Below are positions 51,293-60,749 of a stretch of DNA of 64,000 nt, in pieces (position 1 is the first letter of the stretch; the number at the start of each line of letters is the position of its first letter). The position numbers and the translations under genes are program-made. The notes beneath the pieces were generated by a model, which searched no databases, had not been told where the DNA came from, and saw only the letters and a program-made list of their open reading frames with translations. This DNA comes from Muribaculum sp. Lineage in GTDB: Bacteria > Bacillota > Clostridia > Lachnospirales > Lachnospiraceae. The stretch spans positions 20,276 through 84,275 of the forward strand of contig JAMPHH010000009.1 in the NCBI GenBank assembly GCA_023663505.1. The letters run 5' to 3'.

Positions 51293-52399
51293 ATGGCAGG
51301 ACATATTAAGAGGATCGATCTGGCGAGAGATTATGAGAGCCACGCGCAGGAATATAGGGAGGCGATTGAGCGGGTGTGTCAGGAAACTGCCTTCTCAGGC
51401 GGTAAGTATGCCGATGCGTTCGACGAGGAGTTTGCCGCTTACGTGGGAAGCAGATACGCATGTGGCGTGAATAACGGGACTTCTGCCCTGCACTGTGCTA
51501 TGATGGCGCTTGGGGTCGGAGCGAGGGACGAGGTGATCGTGCCCGCCAACACGTATATTGCGACGGCATGGGGAGTGAGCTATACAGGGGCGACCCCGGT
51601 ATTTGCAGACTGCACCGCGGACACTTGGGAGATTGACCCTTCCGTGATTGAGTCCAGAATTACACCCCGCACCAAGGGAATCATAGGGGTGCATCTTTAT
51701 GGACAGCCCTTTGATTTTGCGGGGGTGAAGACCGTGGCGGACAAGCATGGATTGTTCGTGGTGGAGGACTGTGCGCAGGCGCATGGAGCCCGATTTGAGG
51801 GGAGGAACGTGGGGACGTTGGGGGCACTGGGATGCTTTAGCTTTTATCCGGGCAAGAACCTCTATGCCTTTGGAGAGGGCGGAAGTGTGACCTGTGACAG
51901 CAAGGAATACTATGACCACATGACCAGATTGAAGAATCAGGGCTGCGATGTACGCTATTACCATGATGAGCTTGGCTATAATTATCGTCTGGAGGGACTG
52001 CAGGGGGCGGTGCTCTCCGTGAGCCTGAAATATCTGCCCGAGTGGACGGCGCGCAGGCAGGAGATCGGCAGACGATATATCAAGGAGATCCACAATCCTC
52101 TGATCACCATGCAGGCGCACCCTGACAATACGGAGTCCGTGTATCACCTATTTGTCATTCAGGTGCCTGACAGGGAGGGATTTATGAAGTACATGGCAGA
52201 CGCGGACGTGGAATGCAATATGCATTATCCCGTGCCCTGCCATCTGCAGAAGGCGTATGCCCATTTGGGGTATCGGGCAGGGGACTGTCCCAATGCGGAG
52301 CAGCTTGCCGCCCATTGCGTGACGCTGCCGCTTTTTCCACAGATGCGGGAGGACGAGATAGAACGCGTGATCGCGCTCTGTAATGAATACGATGGGTGA
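51293..52399 (+). CDS. DegT/DnrJ/EryC1 sugar aminotransferase
   Basis: A 368-residue PLP enzyme. I chose ATG 51293 after GAGGAGG over ATG 51281, which precedes that site. PLP contacts are NNGTSALHCA, EDCAQAHGA and CFSFYPGKNL with the Schiff-base Lys. It resembles the 3-keto-sugar transaminases of dTDP- or UDP-sugar pathways (FdtB/WlbE types). The GNAT gene follows, and the two together would make an N-acetylated amino sugar for the cluster's glycan. The exact sugar cannot be read from sequence. Confidence 0.87.
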   Translation: MAGHIKRIDLARDYESHAQEYREAIERVCQETAFSGGKYADAFDEEFAAYVGSRYACGVNNGTSALHCAMMALGVGARDEVIVPANTYIATAWGVSYTGATPVFADCTADTWEIDPSVIESRITPRTKGIIGVHLYGQPFDFAGVKTVADKHGLFVVEDCAQAHGARFEGRNVGTLGALGCFSFYPGKNLYAFGEGGSVTCDSKEYYDHMTRLKNQGCDVRYYHDELGYNYRLEGLQGAVLSVSLKYLPEWTARRQEIGRRYIKEIHNPLITMQAHPDNTESVYHLFVIQVPDREGFMKYMADADVECNMHYPVPCHLQKAYAHLGYRAGDCPNAEQLAAHCVTLPLFPQMREDEIERVIALCNEYDG

Positions 52400-52434
52400 G
52401 ATCGCAGTAAACCGCTCTGACATGGAGGATTAGT

Positions 52435-52965
52435 ATGACAGGTGTATATCGTGATGAACAGGCAGGGATTTATCTGCGGCTGATGACGAATGAGGATACA
52501 GACTTGGTGGTAGCTTGGCGCAATTCGGACGCAGTGCGCCGCAACTTTATCTATCAGGAGCTTTTTACGAGAGAGGGGCATGAGCATTGGATTCGCACGC
52601 AGATCGACACGGGGCATGTGGTGCAGATGATCATTTGTGATATGACAACGGATAAGCCATTGGGCAGCGTGTATATCAGGGACATAGACCGACATCACGG
52701 CAAGGCGGAATATGGTATTTTCATCGGGGAGGCAGAATCAAGAGGACGCGGCGTGGGGACGGCTGCTGCCAAGCTGATGCTCGCCTATTGCTTTGGGGAG
52801 GAGGGGCTTCACCGAATCTATCTGCGCGCCCTTGCGGACAATGCGCAGGCAATCCGAAGCTATGAGAAGGCGGGCTTTGCGAGAGAGGGGTATTTGCGAG
52901 ATGATGTCTGCATTGACGGACAATATCGGGACATTGTGTGGATGGCTGCCTTGGCGCAGGTCTAG
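52435..52965 (+). CDS. GNAT family N-acetyltransferase (RimJ/RimL-like)
   Basis: A 176-residue GNAT protein with the acetyl-CoA loop SRGRGVGTAAAKLML and the late LRALADNAQAIRSYEKAGF segment. GNAT enzymes of this type in glycan clusters acetylate the amino group of nucleotide-linked sugars (as PseH does). It sits 35 bases after the sugar aminotransferase and 14 bases before a GT2 gene, which supports that role. Confidence 0.85.
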   Translation: MTGVYRDEQAGIYLRLMTNEDTDLVVAWRNSDAVRRNFIYQELFTREGHEHWIRTQIDTGHVVQMIICDMTTDKPLGSVYIRDIDRHHGKAEYGIFIGEAESRGRGVGTAAAKLMLAYCFGEEGLHRIYLRALADNAQAIRSYEKAGFAREGYLRDDVCIDGQYRDIVWMAALAQV

Positions 52966-52979
52966 GAAAGGTTTCTACA

Positions 52980-53927
52980 ATGAATGAGAGAAAAGTGAGT
53001 TTTGTGATTCCCTGCTACCGCTCCGAGAGGACTTTGGAACATGTGGTTGCGGAGATCAGGGACAAAATGAAAGAGCTTACAGCGTACAGCTATGAGGTGA
53101 TTCTGGTGAACGATTGCTCGCCTGACGGGACGATGGCGGTGATCCGCAGGCTGTGCGAGTCGGACAGGAGAATCAAGGGCATCAGCTTCGCCAGAAATTT
53201 CGGGCAGCATTCCGCGCTGATGGCGGGGCTTCGGCAGTCCAAGGGGGATTATGTGGTCTGCTTGGATGATGATGGACAGACGCCTGCCGACGAGGTGGAT
53301 AAGCTTCTTACCAAGCTGGACGAGGGCTTTGATGCGGTATATGCCAAATACGAGCACAAGCAGCATTCTGCATTCCGCAATCTGGGCAGCCGCGTGAATG
53401 AATTGATGCTCAGGGTGATGTTAGAGAAGCCGAGGGAATTGTATGTATCAAGCTATTTTGCGGTTCGGCGTTTTGTGGTGGAGGATATGATTCGCTATGA
53501 GAATTCCTATCCCTATGTGATCGGTCTGGTATTGCGTGCGACCAAGAATATCACGAATGTGATCGTTCACCACAGGGAGCGGGAGGAAGGGACTTCGGGC
53601 TATACGCTCAAGAAGCTGCTCAATCTATGGTTTAACGGCTTCACTGCGTTCTCAGTCAAGCCGCTGCGCATCGCCACCACGATCGGCGGATTCAGCGCAT
53701 GTGTCGGTTTCCTGTATGGAGTCTACACGATCATCAAGCGACTGGTGAATCCCGCGGTTCCCATGGGGTTTAGCGCGTTGATGTCGGCGTTGGTTTTTTT
53801 GGGCGGAATGATCATGATCATGCTTGGATTGATCGGTGAGTATATCGGAAGAATATATATCAGCATGAACAATTCTCCCCAGTATGTGATACGGGAGCTG
53901 ATGAACTGTGAGGAAAAAACGGAATGA
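52980..53927 (+). CDS. Glycosyltransferase family 2, undecaprenyl-phosphate type
   Basis: A 315-residue protein. The start at ATG 52980 follows AGGAAAGG. GT-A motifs: FVIPCYRSERTLE, LVNDCSPDGTM, FARNFGQHSALMAGL and LDDDGQTP (DXD). Two membrane helices near the C-terminus (about 230-295) match the ArnC/GtrB group that transfers a sugar from a nucleotide donor to undecaprenyl phosphate. It overlaps the next membrane protein gene (ATGA), its likely partner in flipping or transfer. Confidence 0.9.
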   Translation: MNERKVSFVIPCYRSERTLEHVVAEIRDKMKELTAYSYEVILVNDCSPDGTMAVIRRLCESDRRIKGISFARNFGQHSALMAGLRQSKGDYVVCLDDDGQTPADEVDKLLTKLDEGFDAVYAKYEHKQHSAFRNLGSRVNELMLRVMLEKPRELYVSSYFAVRRFVVEDMIRYENSYPYVIGLVLRATKNITNVIVHHREREEGTSGYTLKKLLNLWFNGFTAFSVKPLRIATTIGGFSACVGFLYGVYTIIKRLVNPAVPMGFSALMSALVFLGGMIMIMLGLIGEYIGRIYISMNNSPQYVIRELMNCEEKTE

Positions 53928-55579
53928 AGGATACGTTTGTGGATTGGTGGAAGCAGGATAAGAGATACCTGACACTGTGCAAGGCTCTTTTTTTGGCGCT
54001 TTTGCCTGTTCTGTGCTGTGTGGTGACATGTGCCGTGGAGGGCAGGAGTATCGGGGCGGTTTATCTGCCCTCCTCCGAGTGGAATGATGAGCTCTTTTAT
54101 TTTAAGCAGGTGGAGAGTATCGTGAAATATGGCTATCCGCAGGGATATTACGGGTTTAATGAGAGTCATGGTCTGGCGCTGTCCTTTGCGGCGTGGAGTC
54201 CCGTGTTGGTGCTGCCGTGGATTGTGTGGGGACTTTTGTTCGGTTGGAACCTGATGTCGCCGATCATCTGCAATATTCTGTTGATGACGGCTGCGTTATT
54301 TTTGTTTGGATTGATGACGAAGCCAAGCTACAGGCAAATGATTATTTTGACGCTGCTTTTTGCCCTCTATACGCCGTTTGTGCGCTATATGCTCTCGGGG
54401 ATGCCGGAGATCATCTGCATCAGCCATTTGATTGTGTTTTACGGTCTGGCGGTGAGCTTCCAGAGGGACGAGAGCGTTGGGAAGCTTGTGGGACTTTTTG
54501 GGATTGCGGGGCTGCTTACGCTGATGCGCCCCTATATGCTGCTGTTCCTGCTGCTGCCTGTGTATTTCTGGATACGCGGGGCGCACAGACGGGGGAGAAC
54601 CTTCTGGGGAATCGCGGGCTCCTGCTTGGTCTCGGGTGCGGTGTTGGTCGGCTATGCACTGATCAAGCATTATTTTGGGGCGGAATATTTTCACCCGTTA
54701 TTTTTCACGGATTGGTTCACCACCTTCTTCACGGACGGATTCGGTGCGGGCGTGCACAATCTCTTTGGCACGCTCTATTGGAAGGGAAGGGATTTCTATG
54801 CGCATACGGTGCAGGGCTTGCGCACGGGCTTGGCGTCGGGGGCTTTCTTTGCGGGATTCTTGGCTGTCATGGCGGTGTTGGTGGTGCAGAGTGTGGCGGA
54901 CTGGCGCAGGATCAGGCGGCTTGGGCGTGAGAGGGCGCAGCTTCAGACTGCGGAGCAGCGCAGGACGGGAGAGACGGAAGAAGCGCGGCTGCGCACACAG
55001 TTTACCATAGAGGCTCATTTGGCGATTTCCTTTGTGGGAATGCTCTTTGCATTGCTTTTGATGTATAAACTCACGGAGGGGAGCAAGCATCTGTTGACCT
55101 TTATGGCGGTGGGCGTCTTTGTGGTGGCGCTCATGGACACGCGCTTTTTTAAAAAGGCAGTGTTGATCGGGGCGGTGTTCGCATATCTGTATTCCTATAA
55201 AGCGGTGGAGCCATATGATTATCAGGTGCCATATGTGGAGGCGGACAGGCAGAGTCAGGTGGAGGACTGGCGGGCGCGCTTTGGTGAGATTTTGGAGCTG
55301 CGCAGGGATAATGCGCCGAATTATGACAATGTGGTGATATGGGTGTTCAACGAGCAGAATACCGCAGGGGAGACGATGAAATGGCAGCTTTTGTACGCGC
55401 TGCCGGAGGGCGTCGGCATCAGTTGTTGTCAAAAGGATTATGTGTTGGAGAATCTCGAGACGCTGAGCAGCCGTTATATCGTGGCGGCAAGCGCGGCGGA
55501 GGTGGATATGGCGTGCGCGCAGGCGGGGTATCGGGAGCTTGCGAGAGATGAGGAGTTGGTGGTGTATGAGAGATATTGA
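53924..55579 (+). CDS. Large polytopic membrane protein, possible GT-C type glycosyltransferase
   Basis: A 551-residue protein with about eleven helices and a soluble C-terminal domain of 110 residues. The first outer loop has SEWNDELFYFKQVESIVKYG, where Asp-Glu matches the acidic pair of GT-C enzymes, then ESHGLALSFAAWSP. The long charged loop at about 320-365 is cytoplasmic. It is coupled by ATGA to the undecaprenyl-phosphate glycosyltransferase, so it could use that lipid-linked sugar outside the membrane. It is the last gene of the cluster. Confidence 0.75.
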   Translation: MKDTFVDWWKQDKRYLTLCKALFLALLPVLCCVVTCAVEGRSIGAVYLPSSEWNDELFYFKQVESIVKYGYPQGYYGFNESHGLALSFAAWSPVLVLPWIVWGLLFGWNLMSPIICNILLMTAALFLFGLMTKPSYRQMIILTLLFALYTPFVRYMLSGMPEIICISHLIVFYGLAVSFQRDESVGKLVGLFGIAGLLTLMRPYMLLFLLLPVYFWIRGAHRRGRTFWGIAGSCLVSGAVLVGYALIKHYFGAEYFHPLFFTDWFTTFFTDGFGAGVHNLFGTLYWKGRDFYAHTVQGLRTGLASGAFFAGFLAVMAVLVVQSVADWRRIRRLGRERAQLQTAEQRRTGETEEARLRTQFTIEAHLAISFVGMLFALLLMYKLTEGSKHLLTFMAVGVFVVALMDTRFFKKAVLIGAVFAYLYSYKAVEPYDYQVPYVEADRQSQVEDWRARFGEILELRRDNAPNYDNVVIWVFNEQNTAGETMKWQLLYALPEGVGISCCQKDYVLENLETLSSRYIVAASAAEVDMACAQAGYRELARDEELVVYERY

Positions 55580-55682
55580 CTGTGGTTCTCTCCCGCCGAC
55601 TCTTCTCACGATTCTATGAATTTAAAGCCCGAACAGTAACGTTGTAGAGAATGTGACCTGTAAATATGACTGCAAATTATGA

Positions 55683-55711
55683 TTGACAATATAGCGTCGG
55701 TGCTGTACAAT
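55683..55711 (+). promoter_or_regulatory. Promoter of the second Rpn gene
   Basis: A perfect TTGACA (55683-55688) and TACAAT (55706-55711) with 17-base spacing, about 125 bases before the start codon. Confidence 0.8.
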
Positions 55712-55837
55712 AAAAGCATCTTAAGTTCAAGTTTTTTCTCAGGCGTTTCTGCCGTGGCGATTATGCCATATCCCACTTGAATGAAAAGAATATTAGAGTG
55801 GCAGGAGGCAGAACGGTTCTCCTGCAGAGGGAGGAAT

Positions 55838-56872
55838 ATGGGAAATTATGATGATGCAGTATATAGCTACCTGTCAGATAACGACAGATTTGCGGATTTG
55901 TTCAATGTTGTGTTTTTTGGCGGCAGGGAGATTCTGAAAGGAAGTCTGTTAGAGTCGGACGCAGAAAGATACATAGATGTCTCGGACGTGGCGCATACAA
56001 ATGGCGGGGGCAGGAAAAATCAGACCAATCAGCTCAAGACGGCGGGATTTCGCGATATCAAAAAGCGGCTTAAGACGGGAGCAAGCTTCGTGGTAACGGC
56101 GGTGGAGAACCAGAATGACATCGATTACGCCATGCCATGGAGGATCATGCGCTATGACCAGATGGAGTATGGAAGACAGATAGCAGAGCTGCAAAGGAAG
56201 CACCGCAGGGAAAGGGAGGAGCAGGGGCTGCCCCCAAGCAGGTGGGCGGAGCGGATGCGGAAGGGCGAACGCCTCTATCCTGTATATACAATATGCTTTT
56301 ATCATGGTACGCAGGAATGGGATGGACCCAGAAGCCTGAAGGATATGATGGAGTTTCCGGAAGGGACTCCGGAGGGCTTTACAGAGAGCATTCTTCAGGA
56401 AGCCCCGTGGCGGAGTTGTTTTCATGATTATGGAATGGCGTTGTTCTGCGCAGGGGAGGAAAAGGATTTCTCGGGATTTCGGACAGAGTTAAAGCTACTG
56501 TTGGAGGCTTTGTCCAGCAGGCAGGATAAGGAGAAAATGTATGAGCTATGGCAGCGGGAGGAGTTCTCCAGATTGGATTGGGAGACTGCGGAAGCAATCG
56601 CAATACTGACGGACAGACTGCAGCTGTTGGATAAACTAAAGGAATATGAGGAAGGAGGAAATTGCAACATGTGCTTAGCGATGGATGAATTGGAGAAGGA
56701 TTGGAAAATAGAGGGAAAAACTGAGGGAATCATTGAGATAAGTCTTGATCTTGGACTTTCAGAAAGCGATATTCTGGAGCGGTTGCAGGCGAAGTTAAAC
56801 ATATCCATGCAGGAGGCGCAGAAATATTTTGCCATGTTTAAAAAGAAAGCTTTTAACGAATCCATGGTTTAA
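55838..56872 (+). CDS. Rpn-type PD-(D/E)XK nuclease / putative transposase
   Basis: A 344-residue protein, 25% shorter in its repeat part than the one at 13516. The start at ATG 55838 follows GAGGGAGGA; an in-frame ATG at 55781 has no site. The nuclease core shows FNVVFFGGREILKG, SFVVTAVENQNDID (E-x-Q) and AMPWRIMRYD, all typical of clostridial Rpn proteins. The C-terminal WKIEGKTEGIIEISL and LSESDILERLQ segments are the usual family tail. It lies between the glycan cluster and dnaE. Biological target unknown. Confidence 0.85.
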   Translation: MGNYDDAVYSYLSDNDRFADLFNVVFFGGREILKGSLLESDAERYIDVSDVAHTNGGGRKNQTNQLKTAGFRDIKKRLKTGASFVVTAVENQNDIDYAMPWRIMRYDQMEYGRQIAELQRKHRREREEQGLPPSRWAERMRKGERLYPVYTICFYHGTQEWDGPRSLKDMMEFPEGTPEGFTESILQEAPWRSCFHDYGMALFCAGEEKDFSGFRTELKLLLEALSSRQDKEKMYELWQREEFSRLDWETAEAIAILTDRLQLLDKLKEYEEGGNCNMCLAMDELEKDWKIEGKTEGIIEISLDLGLSESDILERLQAKLNISMQEAQKYFAMFKKKAFNESMV

Positions 56873-56944
56873 GAACAAAGCATTTGAAGAATTGCGTCAC
56901 AAAGCATATTCGTGTTCTCGGCGCGATATAAGGGAGATCATATC

Positions 56945-59900
56945 ATGGCATTTACCCACCTTCATGTCCACACGGAGTATTCTCTGTTGGACGGTTCCAA
57001 TAAAATCAAAGAATATGTTCACCGCGTCAAGGAGCTGGGAATGGACTCGGCTGCGATCACTGACCATGGCGTGATGTATGGCGTGATCGATTTCTATCGG
57101 GCTGCAAAGGAGGCGGGGATCAAGCCGATTCTGGGCTGTGAGGTCTATGTGGCGCCGAACTCCCGTTTTGACAAGGAGCTCACGGGCGGCGAGGACAGGT
57201 ATTATCACCTGATATTGCTCGCGGAGAATAACACGGGTTATGCTAATCTCATGAAGATCGTGAGCAAGGGCTTTACGGAGGGGTATTATTACAAGCCCCG
57301 TGTGGATATGGAGGTTTTAAACCGCTATCATGAGGGAATCATCGCCACCTCAGCATGTCTGGCGGGAGAGGTACAGCGTTATATCGTAAAGGGTCTTGTG
57401 GACGAGGCGAGGAAGGCGGCGTTAAAGTACGAGGCGTGCTTTGGCAAGGGGAATTACTTTCTGGAGATGCAGGATCATGGGATTCCCGAGCAGAGAACGG
57501 TGAATATGGAGCTGATGCGCATGAGCAAGGAGCTGGATATCCCGTTGGTGGTAACGAATGACGTGCATTACACCTACGCGGAGGACGTGGATTCCCATGA
57601 TATCCTGCTCTGCCTGCAGACGGGCAAGAAGCTTGCGGACGAGGATCGTATGCGCTATGAGGGCGGGCAGTATTTTGTGAAGAGCGAGGAGGAGATGAAG
57701 GGGCTTTTTCCTTACGCTTGGGAGGCGGTGGAGAACACGCAGCGCATCGCTGACCGCTGTAACGTGGAGATTGAGTTCGGGGTGACGAAGCTTCCTCATT
57801 TCGAGGTGCCGGAGGGGTATGATTCTTGGACTTATCTGAATAAATTGTGCAATGACGGGCTGATGGAGCGGTATGGAGAGCCGCAGGCGGACGGGGGATA
57901 TTCCGACCCCGGGGAGCTGCCCGCGGGAGATGCGAAGCAGACCCTGCGCGAGCGGTTGGACTACGAGCTCGGCGTGATCCGGAATATGGGATATGTGGAT
58001 TATTTCCTGATTGTGTGGGATTTTATCAATTATGCAAAGCAAAATGACATTCCCGTGGGACCGGGGCGCGGCTCGGCGGCGGGGAGTATCGTCTCTTATT
58101 GCCTGAAGATCACTAACATCGACCCGATTCGTTATAATCTGCTGTTTGAGCGTTTCTTAAATCCGGAGCGGGTGACTATGCCGGATATTGATATTGATTT
58201 CTGTTTTGAGCGCAGACAGGAGGTGATTGATTATGTGGGGCGCAAATACGGCGCGGAGAAGGTGGTGCAGATCGTCACCTTCGGAACGCTGCAGGCGAAG
58301 GGCGTGATCCGCGATGTGGGGCGCGTGATGGATCTATCTTATCAGCTCTGCGACAGCTTGGCGAAGATGGTGCCCAATGAGCTGAATATCACCTTGGACA
58401 AGGCTTTGGAGAAGAATCCGGAGTTCAGGAAGCTCTATCAGGAGGACGAGCAGGTCAGGCATCTGATCGACATGTGTAAGCGATTGGAGGGACTTCCCAG
58501 ACATTCCTCCATGCATGCGGCGGGAGTGGTGATCTGTCCGGAGGCGGCGGACGAATTCGTGCCGCTCTCCAGAGGGAGCGACGGTTCTATCACCACCCAG
58601 TTTACCATGACCACGTTGGAGGAGCTGGGACTTTTGAAGATGGATTTTCTGGGGCTACGCACCTTGACAGTGATCCATGACGCGGTGAGGTTCGTGGAGG
58701 AAAGCACGGGAAAGCATATCGACATTGACGAGATTGATTATGGGGATATTGCGGTATTGAATTCGATCGGCTCCGGCAGGACGGAGGGGATCTTCCAGTT
58801 GGAGAGCGCCGGAATGAAAAGCTTCATGAAGGAGCTGCGTCCGCAGAATCTGGAGGATATCATTGCGGGCATCTCTCTGTATCGCCCGGGCCCGATGGAC
58901 TTTATCCCCAAATACATCAAGGGTAAAAATAACCATGAAGCCGTGACCTATTCCTGTCCGCAGCTTGAGCCTATTTTGAAGCCCACCTATGGCTGTATCG
59001 TATATCAGGAGCAGGTGATGCAGATCGTTCGTGATCTGGGCGGCTACACGCTGGGCAGGAGCGATCTGGTGCGGCGAGCCATGAGCAAGAAAAAGCAGTC
59101 TGTCATGGAGAAGGAGCGGGCGAATTTCGTGTACGGCAATGCCGAGGAAGGTGTGCCGGGCTGTGTGGGCAGCGGCATCAGCGAGGAGGTGGCGGGGCAG
59201 ATCTATGACGATATGATGGATTTTGCCAAATATGCCTTCAACAAGTCCCATGCGGCGTGCTATGCGGTGGTGGCGTATCAGACGGCGTGGCTGAAATATT
59301 ACTATCCGGTGGAGTTTATGGCGGCGCTTTTGACCTCCGTGATCGACAATGGCAAGAAGGTGTCGGAGTATATTTTGACCTGCCGCAGCATGGGAATCGA
59401 GATTCTGCCTCCGGATATCAACCAAGGGGCGGCGGGGTTCTCCGTGGACGGCGGGAGTATCCGTTATGCGCTGAATGCTATCAAGGGCGTGGGGCGTCCG
59501 GTGATAGACAGCATCGTTGCGGAGCGCAGGGGGCGGGGAGTCTTTACCAATCTGAAAGATTTTATCACCCGTATGGCACAGACCGAGGTGAACAAGCGCG
59601 TCATTGAGAGCTTTATCAAGGCGGGGGCTCTGGACAGCTTAAACGGCACCCGTAAGCAGTTTATGAGTGTGTATGTGCAGATTCTGGATCATGTCACGAA
59701 GGATAGGAAGAATAATCTGGCGGGGCAGATGTCACTGTTTGATATTGTCAGCGACGATCAGAAGGAGGAGTTTGACCTGCGTATGCCTGATGTGGGGGAA
59801 TATCCGAAGGAAATGATGCTGGCGTTTGAGAAGGAGGTTCTGGGAATCTATATCAGCGGTCACCCTATGGAAGAATATCAGGCGTTATGGAAAGAGAACG

Positions 59901-60547
59901 TGACTCATACCACCGGCGATTTTGCGCTTGATGACGAGACGGGGACGGTGAGGGTTCCCGATCAGGCAAGGGTGACGCTGGGGGGAATGATCTCTGAGAA
60001 AAATATCAAATACACCAAGAAGGAGCAAATGATGGCGTTCATAACGTTGGAGGATTTGGTGGGAAGCGTGGAGGTTGTGGTATTTCCCAGAGATTATGAG
60101 CGCTATGGTGCGATACTTTTGGAGGACGAGAAGGTATTTATCAGGGGCAGAGCCTCCGTGGAGGAGGACAAAGACGGGAAGCTGATCTGTGAGGAGGTGA
60201 GAACCTTCGCACAGGTGCAGGCTCAGGACGCTGACGGGAATCATAATGAGAGAAATAATGGGAGTGGCAGGAACGGCGGGCACAATAGAAGCGACGCAAG
60301 GCAGGGGAGTAAAATGCCCTCGGGACTTTGGATACAATTTCCGGACATGCAGAGCTATGAGAACAGGGAAAAGGAGCTCTTGGACGCCATCGCGGACTCT
60401 GACGGCAATGATGACGTGGTGATATTCCTGCGAAGCACCAAGGGGATCAAGGTTCTGCCTGCAAATCTGCGCGTCAACGCGGAGGAGGGGCTGCAGAGCC
60501 GCCTGAAGGGGATTTTCGGAGAGGAGAACGTAAGGGTCAAGCATTAA
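56945..60547 (+). CDS. dnaE: DNA polymerase III subunit alpha
   Basis: A 1200-residue replicative polymerase. The start at ATG 56945 follows GGGAG; an in-frame ATG at 56912 has no site. An N-terminal PHP domain (THLHVHTEYSLLDGSNKI) is followed by the palm with GPGRGSAAGSIVSYCL and the catalytic PDIDIDFCFERR, then the fingers, helix-hairpin-helix (IKGVGRPVIDSIVAERRG) and the OB domain (ITLEDLVGSVEVVVFPRDYE). It is DnaE1-like, not PolC. The linker near residue 1110 is Asn/Gly/Arg-rich (ERNNGSGRNGGHNRSD). Confidence 0.97.
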   Translation: MAFTHLHVHTEYSLLDGSNKIKEYVHRVKELGMDSAAITDHGVMYGVIDFYRAAKEAGIKPILGCEVYVAPNSRFDKELTGGEDRYYHLILLAENNTGYANLMKIVSKGFTEGYYYKPRVDMEVLNRYHEGIIATSACLAGEVQRYIVKGLVDEARKAALKYEACFGKGNYFLEMQDHGIPEQRTVNMELMRMSKELDIPLVVTNDVHYTYAEDVDSHDILLCLQTGKKLADEDRMRYEGGQYFVKSEEEMKGLFPYAWEAVENTQRIADRCNVEIEFGVTKLPHFEVPEGYDSWTYLNKLCNDGLMERYGEPQADGGYSDPGELPAGDAKQTLRERLDYELGVIRNMGYVDYFLIVWDFINYAKQNDIPVGPGRGSAAGSIVSYCLKITNIDPIRYNLLFERFLNPERVTMPDIDIDFCFERRQEVIDYVGRKYGAEKVVQIVTFGTLQAKGVIRDVGRVMDLSYQLCDSLAKMVPNELNITLDKALEKNPEFRKLYQEDEQVRHLIDMCKRLEGLPRHSSMHAAGVVICPEAADEFVPLSRGSDGSITTQFTMTTLEELGLLKMDFLGLRTLTVIHDAVRFVEESTGKHIDIDEIDYGDIAVLNSIGSGRTEGIFQLESAGMKSFMKELRPQNLEDIIAGISLYRPGPMDFIPKYIKGKNNHEAVTYSCPQLEPILKPTYGCIVYQEQVMQIVRDLGGYTLGRSDLVRRAMSKKKQSVMEKERANFVYGNAEEGVPGCVGSGISEEVAGQIYDDMMDFAKYAFNKSHAACYAVVAYQTAWLKYYYPVEFMAALLTSVIDNGKKVSEYILTCRSMGIEILPPDINQGAAGFSVDGGSIRYALNAIKGVGRPVIDSIVAERRGRGVFTNLKDFITRMAQTEVNKRVIESFIKAGALDSLNGTRKQFMSVYVQILDHVTKDRKNNLAGQMSLFDIVSDDQKEEFDLRMPDVGEYPKEMMLAFEKEVLGIYISGHPMEEYQALWKENVTHTTGDFALDDETGTVRVPDQARVTLGGMISEKNIKYTKKEQMMAFITLEDLVGSVEVVVFPRDYERYGAILLEDEKVFIRGRASVEEDKDGKLICEEVRTFAQVQAQDADGNHNERNNGSGRNGGHNRSDARQGSKMPSGLWIQFPDMQSYENREKELLDAIADSDGNDDVVIFLRSTKGIKVLPANLRVNAEEGLQSRLKGIFGEENVRVKH

Positions 60548-60652
60548 AGGCTTAAAAACTTAAAAGCTTTTGTTCAGCCTTCAGTTGAAGTATATGGCGG
60601 AGCTGTTATTATTAAATAACATAAGTTATCGACAACAAGCGGACAAAACCTA

Positions 60653-60681
60653 TTGAAAACGGCAGCAAATTGGATTAAAAT
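60653..60681 (+). promoter_or_regulatory. Promoter of pfkA
   Basis: TTGAAA (60653-60658) and TAAAAT (60676-60681), 17-base spacing, 69 bases before ATG 60750. Confidence 0.65.
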
Positions 60682-60749
60682 AGTAAATATGTGAATGATT
60701 GTATCTGGCAGCTGTGACTGTCAGGCTGCGGAAAGGTGTGGGAAATATC

